Positions 1 to 5,003 of a stretch of 7,858 bases of DNA are shown one piece after another. Position numbers and translations under genes: made by a program. How positions within the stretch are numbered: position 1 is the stretch's first letter; each line of letters starts with the position of its first letter. Origin of the DNA: an uncultured Pseudogracilibacillus sp. (GTDB taxonomy: Bacteria > Bacillota > Bacilli > Bacillales > Amphibacillaceae); the NCBI GenBank assembly GCA_937960785.1, contig CALGOZ010000041.1, positions 1-7,858 on the forward strand. Reading direction: 5' to 3'. The notes beneath the pieces are model-generated. The model did no database searches and had not been told where the DNA came from. It saw only the letters and a program-made list of their open reading frames with translations.

Positions 1-305
1 GATTGTCCCACGCACCTGAAATCGGTAGAAAGCGCATTTTCGTGTGCGTTGGATTTCGCCGCGCACCTGAAATCGGTAGAAAGTGCATTTTCGTGTGCGT
101 TGGGCCGTCCCGCGCACCTGAAATCGGGGAAAAGTGCATTTTCGTGTGCGTTGGATTGTCCCACGCACCTGAAATCGGTAGAAAGCGCATTTTCGTGTGC
201 GTTGGATTGTCCCGCGCACCCGAAATTGGGGAAAAGCGCATTTTCGTGCACGTTGGGCCGTCCGCGCACCTGGAACTGTAGAAAAACCGCATTTCGTGTG
301 CGTTG
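1..305. repeat. Tandem array of six 51-bp repeats, each able to form a hairpin
   Basis: Six units start at 1, 52, 103, 154, 205 and 256; the first five are 51 bp and the last is 50 bp and more diverged. The array probably runs off the left edge. Units 1 and 4 are identical over all 51 bases. Each unit has a conserved core (CGCACCTGAAAT, then GAAAAG or GAAAG, then GCATTTTCGTGTGCG) and a more variable linker of about 13 bases. Within a unit the outer arms CGCAC and GTGCG (11-15 and 44-48 in unit 1) and the inner GAAA/TTTC segments pair into an imperfect stem-loop. The repeat is visibly richer in GC than the flanking DNA. Because 51 is a multiple of 3, frames stay open across the array, but I see no convincing ribosome binding site and no gene. 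Its role is unknown; an intergenic repeat family is the simplest reading. Confidence 0.93.
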
Positions 306-326
306 AAGTTTTCCTAAGGTAAACTT
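306..326. terminator. Possible weak hairpin terminator between ypmS and the repeat array
   Basis: AAGTTT (306-311) pairs with AAACTT (321-326), with an inner CC/GG pair and a TAA loop. The T-rich run (TTTATT) follows the stem on the plus strand, so by sequence it suits a transcript coming out of the repeat array better than ypmS. On the minus strand it lies just after the ypmS stop but lacks a U-tract. The stem is AT-rich and could be chance. Confidence 0.3.
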
Positions 327-329
327 TTA

Positions 330-938
330 TTACTCTGACGTTACATTCATATTTTTATAATGTACGATGGAAAAGACAATTTCATCCTCTTGTAAATCAA
401 ACGTTTCAAGGCGGAATTTTGTTGCTTTTTCATTTACATCATAGAAATTAATATAAATAAGCTCTTCTTCAGGTACGATAAGCACCCATTCGGGTAAATC
501 GACAATATTAGAAAAGTGTTGTAATATGTATCGATGAGGAATTTTTAAATTCCCTAAGGTAATCGTCTTTAAAGATAAAACTAAATTACCACTCGTAGTT
601 ACAGATGGTTCAAATTCCGCAAAAAGGGGCAAATTCATATTTAAAATTTGAATATTACCTTTTAAAGCAACGTCATCCTCTAGTAAAATAGTAAAATCTG
701 TCTCGTTTTCTTGTAAAAAATTATTTATAAACGTCGCAAGCTCCTCTTTATTCGCATTCATACGCAACACGATATCATCGGAAGTGAACGGATAAGACTC
801 AGCAGGTAGCTCGGTTTCGGGTGTCTGAAAAAGTGGATACATAAAACGGGCGACGATTATAAGGACAAGAATATTTATACTAAGTAGAATGAAAAAACTG
901 ATTTTCCATTTATTATAACCTTTCGTCGTTCCTTGCAA
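330..938 (-). CDS. ypmS: YpmS family protein (DUF2140), membrane-anchored
   Basis: This 202-residue protein has a short basic N-terminus, one membrane segment at about residues 13-35 (FFILLSINILVLIIVARFMY) and a soluble domain that should face outside the cell. The soluble part follows the YpmS/DUF2140 pattern: a segment rich in acidic and hydrophobic residues (about 53-100), a beta-rich middle containing LPLFAEFEPSVTTSGNLVLS (about 103-122), then LGNLKIPHRYIL and LPEWVLIVPEEELIYI. The biochemical function of the family is not established. The chosen start is TTG at 936-938, because AAGGGTGAG lies five bases upstream and no ATG occurs before residue 33, inside the membrane segment. The gene starts two bases after the ypmR stop, so the two should be translated as a coupled pair. 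The call rests on family pattern plus the ypmR neighbour. Bacillus subtilis has the same ypmR-ypmS order, from memory. Confidence 0.85.
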   Translation of the reverse strand: MQGTTKGYNKWKISFFILLSINILVLIIVARFMYPLFQTPETELPAESYPFTSDDIVLRMNANKEELATFINNFLQENETDFTILLEDDVALKGNIQILNMNLPLFAEFEPSVTTSGNLVLSLKTITLGNLKIPHRYILQHFSNIVDLPEWVLIVPEEELIYINFYDVNEKATKFRLETFDLQEDEIVFSIVHYKNMNVTSE

Positions 939-940
939 TT

Positions 941-1738
941 TTACTCACCCTTACGTTGTAAATAAATAAGCAAACGTTCTGCAATTGTTTTATAACCTAA
1001 ATAATTCGGATGAAACAAATCTTCAGCTAACAAACGTTCTAATTGCGTCGTAAACAAATCATCGACCGGAACGAAATAAGCTTGGTCAACTTTCGACACT
1101 TGGTCTTTCGTCGTTTCATTCCAAGTAGAGATAAGGGAATGAATTTCTTCTTGTTCGGAAAAAATGTGTGCCAACGGATTGTAAAACCCAATTGCATAAA
1201 TAAGCACATCTTCATTAATTGAGCGAATGTCGGTCAAAATTTTTATGATATGTTTAGCATACTCTTTTTGGGCTTTTTCGACAACTTGTTTATTAATTTG
1301 CATTTTATGTTTTTTTAATACGTTAACTAAATCGTTTGCTCCTATTGTAAATAAAACAATCTCTGCCTCTTCAATCGCACTAACGACACGGTCTTCTTTT
1401 AACTTATTCACTAGATCCGATGATTTATAACCACTTTTACTATAATTTTTAATGGAAATAAAGCAGTTCAGTTCTGCTAACTTTTTTTCTAAATTACCAA
1501 TATACCCACCAGATTTACTTTCATCACCGACGCCAGCCGTAAGAGAATCGCCTAAACCGACAATGTTAAGGGTTTCCTCTTTGTTCAGCGTTCCATCAAG
1601 GCATCGGTCGACTTTATGCTGAGAGGTAGCGGTCGTTTCCGGTGACTTTGTTAAAAATAACAAATCGTTCGTAAAAGCGAGCGTAAGGATTATGATAAGG
1701 ATAAACGGAAAAAGAATCGTTCGTTTACGTATTGGCAT
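941..1738 (-). CDS. ypmR: SGNH/GDSL-family hydrolase, YpmR-like
   Basis: This 265-residue protein is an SGNH hydrolase, probably a lipase/esterase or deacylase; the natural substrate is unknown. The four diagnostic blocks are present: GLGDSLTAG with nucleophile Ser65, the block II glycine at Gly103 (YSKSGYKSSDL), GAND with Asn135, and DLFHPNYLGY with Asp240 and His243. All catalytic residues are therefore intact. The N-terminus has a basic stretch and a hydrophobic segment (about residues 8-28). With no lipobox cysteine next to it, this reads as a membrane anchor or uncleaved signal, placing the enzyme at the outer face of the membrane. ATG at 1736-1738 follows AGGTGG by eight bases. ypmS starts two bases after its stop, and the conserved pairing suggests the two products act together at the envelope. 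The assignment to YpmR rather than another GDSL enzyme rests mainly on the ypmS neighbour. Confidence 0.88.
   Translation of the reverse strand: MPIRKRTILFPFILIIILTLAFTNDLLFLTKSPETTATSQHKVDRCLDGTLNKEETLNIVGLGDSLTAGVGDESKSGGYIGNLEKKLAELNCFISIKNYSKSGYKSSDLVNKLKEDRVVSAIEEAEIVLFTIGANDLVNVLKKHKMQINKQVVEKAQKEYAKHIIKILTDIRSINEDVLIYAIGFYNPLAHIFSEQEEIHSLISTWNETTKDQVSKVDQAYFVPVDDLFTTQLERLLAEDLFHPNYLGYKTIAERLLIYLQRKGE
944..952 (-). promoter_or_regulatory. Ribosome binding site of ypmS, embedded in the end of ypmR
   Basis: Read on the minus strand, AAGGGTGAG forms the last codons of ypmR (Lys-Gly-Glu) and is followed directly by its TAA stop. Five bases separate it from the TTG start of ypmS. This placement supports the TTG start and suggests re-initiation by ribosomes finishing ypmR. 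Confidence 0.7.
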
Positions 1739-1771
1739 CTTTCATTCCACCTAAATAATTGTTGTACCGTT

Positions 1772-1777
1772 AGTATA
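1772..1777 (-). promoter_or_regulatory. Candidate -10 element for ypmR-ypmS
   Basis: On the minus strand TATACT lies 34 bases upstream of the ypmR ATG, between the metY terminator and ypmR. It matches the sigma-A -10 consensus at five of six bases. I find no good -35 at 16-18 bases upstream (ATATAA lies at spacer 17), so this is tentative. A separate promoter is expected because a strong terminator precedes it. Confidence 0.35.
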
Positions 1778-1804
1778 AATCAAAAGGCAAGTAATTATAT
1801 ATGT

Positions 1805-1836
1805 AAAAAAAATCCCACCCAATTAGTTGGATGGGA
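1805..1836 (-). terminator. Rho-independent terminator of metY
   Basis: On the minus strand TCCCATCCAA and TTGGGTGGGA form a 10-bp stem with one G-U pair around the four-base loop CTAA. Eight U residues follow (plus-strand A run 1805-1812). It sits 46 bases past the metY stop and ends that transcription unit before ypmR. Confidence 0.92.
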
Positions 1837-1882
1837 AAGCCTATATAAAGCGATAAGCATGGTTAGTAGCTAATTAAAAAGC

Positions 1883-3511
1883 TTAGTTAAAACGTTCGGT
1901 TAAATTACGATCGGCGACGACTGTAATGGACTGATCGGTCGTATTTGCTTCATTCGTTGTCCAAATAACTTTCGGTTCTAGAGCTTTAACTTCTTCTACA
2001 AATTGATCTGTTACGGTTTCGTCGGTTACGATGCAATCGACAATTTCTGCATCTCGTTCATTATAGCGAAGGACGTTATAACCTTTTTGTGAAAGGGTAG
2101 CAACTTGTTCAAAAAGCTCCTCGCTACCTTTTACGACGAGAGTTTTTGGGCGTAATCCTTCTGAACGGTCGAAAGGCGAGGTCGTTAACCATTCAATGGC
2201 ATCTGTTTCATCCTGTTCACGTGTATAAATACCAGTCACTTTACCGATTCCGTCATCAAGCGTGCCGATAATGTCATCGAGACTTTCGATACCTACAGCT
2301 AGACGGACTAAATCTTCGGTAACACCACTTTTGGCTAAATCTTCTGGACTTAATTGCTGGTGCGTCGTTGAAGCCGGATGGATAATGAGCGACTTTGCAT
2401 CACCGACGTTTGCGACGTGGGACCATAAGTCGATCGTGTCGATTAAATTTTTCCCTGCCTCATAGCCACCTTTAATACCGAATGTTACGATTGAACCGTA
2501 CCCTTCGCTGAAATATTTATGGGCTAGTTCATGGGATGGGTGATCTTTTAAGCCAGGGAAGTTAACCCATTCGATTGCTGGATGTTCTTTTAAGTAGTTG
2601 GCTACTTCGATTGCGTTATCGTTATGTCGGGTAATTCGTAAGTGTAACGTCTCTAACCCTTGTAGTAATAAAAAGGCGTTGTGCGGGCTAATTGAAGCTC
2701 CGGTATCGCGTAGCAATTGGACGCGCAATTTTATTGCAAAGGCAACGGGGCCTAAATCGGCATATCGAACGCCACCATAACTTTCATCTGGTTCGGTAAA
2801 GCCAGGGAACTTAGGATTATCCCAGTTAAAGCGTCCACCGTCTACGACAATTCCTCCGATACTCGTTCCGTGTCCGCCAATCCATTTCGTTGCGGAATGA
2901 ACGACGACATCTGCACCCCATTTAATCGGCTTTGCAAAATAAGGAGCAAACGTATTATCGATAATTAGTGGAATATCGTGTTCATGGGCAATTTCGGCAA
3001 CTTTTTCAATATCGAATACATTTAAGCTTGGGTTTGTAATCGTCTCACCGAAAAGGGCTTTCGTTTTATCCGTAATCGCATCACGGAAGTTTTCTGGATT
3101 TGAACCATCGACAAATTTTACATTAATGCCAAAACGAGGCAACGTATGGACGAATAAATTGTACGTTCCTCCGTATAAATTACTGTCAGTGACGATCTCA
3201 TCCCCTGCACTAGCGACGTTTAAAATAGCGTACGTAATTGCCGCCATTCCTGACGATACAGCAACCGCTGCAGAACCGTCTTCCAGTAAGGCAACGCGCT
3301 GCTCTAACGTATCTGTCGTCGGGTTCATAATTCGCGTGTAAATGTTTCCGGTCTCGGCTAAGGCGAATAAATTGCGAGCATGGTCTGTATCACGGAAGAC
3401 GTAAGATGTCGTCTGGTGAATCGGCACCGCCCGGGAACCCGTCACTGGATCTGGCTCTTGACCTCCGTGAACTAAAATTGTGTCGTCCTTTTGAAACTGA
3501 AAATTAACCAT
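1883..3511 (-). CDS. metY: O-acetylhomoserine sulfhydrylase (MetY) with C-terminal CoA-binding-like extension
   Basis: This cytosolic PLP enzyme of the Cys/Met metabolism family makes homocysteine from O-acetylhomoserine and sulfide, and family members can also act on O-acetylserine. It is 542 residues, whereas family members are usually about 425-435. Residues 1-430 are a full catalytic domain: YTR at 58-60, SSGMA at 86-90 (phosphate binding), Tyr113 in NLYGGT (ring stacking), Asp185 in IIDNTFA, the PLP lysine Lys209 in SATKWIGGHGT, and IIHPASTTHQQL at 376-387 with Arg403 (substrate carboxylate). SATKWIGGHGT and HPASTTHQQL favour MetY over cystathionine gamma-synthase or lyase. Residues 454-542 add a short Rossmann-like domain resembling the CoA_binding_2 family (see findings). 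ATG at 3509-3511 follows GGGAGG at a normal distance. A SAM-I riboswitch and its own promoter precede the gene, and a terminator follows, so it is probably repressed by S-adenosylmethionine. The fusion point has no stop or frameshift. Confidence 0.93.
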   Translation of the reverse strand: MVNFQFQKDDTILVHGGQEPDPVTGSRAVPIHQTTSYVFRDTDHARNLFALAETGNIYTRIMNPTTDTLEQRVALLEDGSAAVAVSSGMAAITYAILNVASAGDEIVTDSNLYGGTYNLFVHTLPRFGINVKFVDGSNPENFRDAITDKTKALFGETITNPSLNVFDIEKVAEIAHEHDIPLIIDNTFAPYFAKPIKWGADVVVHSATKWIGGHGTSIGGIVVDGGRFNWDNPKFPGFTEPDESYGGVRYADLGPVAFAIKLRVQLLRDTGASISPHNAFLLLQGLETLHLRITRHNDNAIEVANYLKEHPAIEWVNFPGLKDHPSHELAHKYFSEGYGSIVTFGIKGGYEAGKNLIDTIDLWSHVANVGDAKSLIIHPASTTHQQLSPEDLAKSGVTEDLVRLAVGIESLDDIIGTLDDGIGKVTGIYTREQDETDAIEWLTTSPFDRSEGLRPKTLVVKGSEELFEQVATLSQKGYNVLRYNERDAEIVDCIVTDETVTDQFVEEVKALEPKVIWTTNEANTTDQSITVVADRNLTERFN

Positions 3512-3599
3512 AATAAAATTCCTCCCTATTTATTACATCACTTATAGAGGAGAGAACGGGATATCGTAATTCTCAGTAAGCAGTACATGCCTTACGATT

Positions 3600-3636
3600 A
3601 AAAAAAACCTTCTTCTAAAAAGATAGAAGAAGGTTT
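3600..3636 (-). terminator. Riboswitch-controlled intrinsic terminator upstream of metY
   Basis: On the minus strand AAACCTTCTTCTA and TAGAAGAAGGTTT form a perfect 13-bp stem (3624-3636 with 3605-3617) around a six-base loop. The run of eight U residues covers 3600-3607. It lies about 90 bases before the metY start. The alternative antiterminator pairs AAGATAAGAGGAGG (3655-3668, including the 3' strand of aptamer P1) with CCTTCTTCTATCTT (3620-3633), 14 positions with one mismatch and two G-U pairs. SAM binding stabilises P1 and frees the terminator to form. Confidence 0.95.
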
Positions 3637-3658
3637 GATATCGTCTCGATCATTCCTC

Positions 3659-3773
3659 CTCTTATCTTCCAGGTAGTATACCTGTAGGATTTGGCACCGG
3701 AAAAAGCACGGACTAATGCTTTCAGGTTGCTGGACTTCATCGGGCCTATTCCCTCCACCCGTCTTGATAAGAG
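3659..3773 (-). promoter_or_regulatory. SAM-I (S-box) riboswitch aptamer controlling metY
   Basis: On the minus strand the conserved S-box signatures appear in order: CTCTTATCAAGA, GGTGGAGGGA, GGCCCGATGAAG, CAGCAACC, then GGTGCCAAATCC and GATAAGAG. P1 is a perfect 8-bp helix (3766-3773 with 3659-3666). P2 carries the kink-turn sequence GATGAAG, P3 is closed by AAGCA/TGCTT, and P4 by CAGGT/ACCTG. These are the hallmarks of the class I SAM riboswitch used in Bacillota to repress sulfur and methionine genes by transcription termination. The terminator and antiterminator follow directly, and the next gene is metY. This is an OFF switch: SAM bound, metY is terminated; SAM scarce, metY is read through. 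Confidence 0.98.
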
Positions 3774-3797
3774 ATGTATATTTTGAATTTTGTATCA

Positions 3798-3825
3798 ATT
3801 ATACATTGTTCCATTTAATTGTCAA
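3798..3825 (-). promoter_or_regulatory. Sigma-A promoter of the metY riboswitch transcript
   Basis: On the minus strand TTGACA (3820-3825) and TATAAT (3798-3803) both match consensus perfectly, with a 16-bp spacer. Transcription should begin near 3791, about 18 bases before the riboswitch P1 helix. The -35 box lies only 14 bases past the rarD stop. Confidence 0.9.
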
Positions 3826-3838
3826 CTAATACTATTTT

Positions 3839-4741
3839 TTAAGCGCGAGATGGGCGTGACTTTTCTTGTCTAATGCCGGATACAACGAACAAAATTACTG
3901 ACACCCAAATACAGACGAACGTAACGAAATGATCGATGGTAAACGGTTCTTTATATAAGACGACCCCGATAATTAACATTAAAGTCGGTGCGAGGTATTG
4001 AATAATCCCGATTAAAGATAATGGTATATGTAACACGGCCACACCGAATAAAAGGAGGGGTACTGCCGTTGCCACTCCCGTCGTAAGTAAAAGTATGTTC
4101 GTTGTTATTTCGGTGTGAAAACCAAGATTCATACCGAATTGAGCGAATAAATAAAGAAAGGCTAACGGTGTAAGGACTGCCGTTTCAATCATTAAGCTGT
4201 ACGTCGCATTTAAATTAGCCATTTTTTTAAGTAAGCCATAAACGGCAAACGTCGTAGCTAAAATTAATGAAATCAATGGGAACACTTTATAACTAATCGT
4301 TAAATAAAGTACACCGAAGGTCGCAAGTAAGACGGATAATTGTTGTACCCGAGATAAGCGCTCTTTTAAGACGATTACACCTAAGATGACACTCATTAAC
4401 GGATTAATATAGTAACCTAAACTCGATTGAATAACGTAACCGTTTTGTACTGCCCAAATAAAGACGAGCCAATTTAGCCCGATTACTAAAGAAGCAGCGA
4501 CGATTGCGATGAACACTTTTTTATTTTTAATGATTGCCTTTGCTTCGGTTACGAACGTATTAAATTGTTTCGTAAAGATGATATAAAGGAAGATAAAGAC
4601 GAAGGACCAAAGGATTCGATGGCTAAACACAACATCGGCCCGGACGACGTCGAGGAAGTTCCAATAAATCGGGAGTAAACCCCATATGATATATGTAATT
4701 AATGCGATAGCTATACCTTTTTTTACGTTTTCTCTCTCCAT
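3839..4741 (-). CDS. rarD: RarD-type permease of the EamA (DMT) family
   Basis: This 300-residue integral membrane protein has about ten hydrophobic segments in two homologous halves, the usual EamA/DMT layout. RarD hallmarks are visible: an N-terminal GLLPIYWNFL segment (21-30), HRILWSF (41-47), GLNWLVFIWAV (88-98), SSLGYYINPLMSVILGV (106-122), TAVPLLLFG (225-233) and IPLSLIGIIQYLAPTLMLIIG (239-259). Its length is typical. RarD proteins are named for a chloramphenicol-sensitivity link, but the transported compound is not established; small-metabolite export is the general inference for the superfamily. ATG at 4739-4741 follows GGAG by nine bases. The stop is 14 bases from the metY -35 box with no hairpin terminator between, so rarD transcripts probably run into the S-box. 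Whether rarD acts in amino acid or sulfur metabolism cannot be told from sequence. Confidence 0.93.
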   Translation of the reverse strand: MERENVKKGIAIALITYIIWGLLPIYWNFLDVVRADVVFSHRILWSFVFIFLYIIFTKQFNTFVTEAKAIIKNKKVFIAIVAASLVIGLNWLVFIWAVQNGYVIQSSLGYYINPLMSVILGVIVLKERLSRVQQLSVLLATFGVLYLTISYKVFPLISLILATTFAVYGLLKKMANLNATYSLMIETAVLTPLAFLYLFAQFGMNLGFHTEITTNILLLTTGVATAVPLLLFGVAVLHIPLSLIGIIQYLAPTLMLIIGVVLYKEPFTIDHFVTFVCIWVSVILFVVSGIRQEKSRPSRA

Positions 4742-4787
4742 AGACTATGTCTCCAATTCGTTACATTCATTTTTTCATTCTTTTTCT

Positions 4788-4816
4788 ATTTAAACGAAAC
4801 TTGTTTTTTTTTGCAA
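4788..4816 (-). promoter_or_regulatory. Candidate sigma-A promoter of rarD
   Basis: On the minus strand TTGCAA (4811-4816) and TTAAAT (4788-4793) are separated by 17 bases; each matches consensus at four of six positions. Both lie in the rarD-cls divergent region, which must contain a rarD promoter. The match is weak and the area is AT-rich, so other start points are possible. Confidence 0.3.
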
Positions 4817-4863
4817 TGAAAGAGTTCTCCTACACGATTAACTAGCATTTTTCAACGTTTATT

Positions 4864-4871
4864 GTGATAAT
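4864..4871 (+). promoter_or_regulatory. Candidate -10 element for cls
   Basis: GATAAT at 4866-4871 matches the -10 consensus at five of six bases. I see no good -35 at the usual distance, although the TG at 4864 places it close to an extended -10 motif, which could compensate. It would give a cls leader of about 125 bases that includes the hairpin at 4943-4975. Confidence 0.35.
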
Positions 4872-4942
4872 ATGGTTAGTAATCTTTTCGTTTATAAATG
4901 ATGCGTAGACAATAGGAAGCCTCTTTTTATTGATGCATAAGC

Positions 4943-4980
4943 GGACTAACGGAAATCGTATCACGCCGTTAGTCCCTTTT
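4943..4980 (+). terminator. Terminator-like hairpin in the cls leader (possible attenuator)
   Basis: GGACTAACGG (4943-4952) and CCGTTAGTCC (4966-4975) form a perfect 10-bp stem around a 13-base loop, followed by CTTTT then G. The stem is strong but the T-run is short. It ends six bases before the cls Shine-Dalgarno (AAAGGAG, 4987-4993), so it lies in the cls leader if transcription starts upstream. It may attenuate cls, end a short leader RNA, or bind a regulator. Read on the minus strand it has no T-run. Confidence 0.6.
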
Positions 4981-5003
4981 GTAAGTAAAGGAGTTGAGGG
5001 TTT

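Noticed and set aside
1..305. CRISPR array
   Set aside because: The repeats are contiguous with a 51-bp period. The linkers are short and nearly the same from unit to unit, so there are no unique spacers, and no cas genes are present.
3..306. Two overlapping open frames across the repeat array as protein genes
   Set aside because: Both result from a stop-free 51-bp period. There is no ribosome binding site, and the periodic peptide matches no family I recognise.
1227..1430. Plus-strand open frame opposite ypmR
   Set aside because: It is antisense to a gene with an intact SGNH catalytic set and has no start signal of its own.
1886..2152. C-terminal part of metY as a frameshift or sequencing artefact
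   Set aside because: The frame is continuous to a TAA followed by a proper terminator, and the tail has ordered alternating strand and helix patterns, so it looks like real protein.
2262..3341. Three short plus-strand open frames opposite metY
   Set aside because: They are shadows of the conserved PLP-enzyme coding sequence on the other strand, with no ribosome binding sites or family resemblance.
3598..3798. 66-codon minus-strand open frame
   Set aside because: It lies wholly within the SAM riboswitch, its terminator and the leader, and is explained by those RNA elements.
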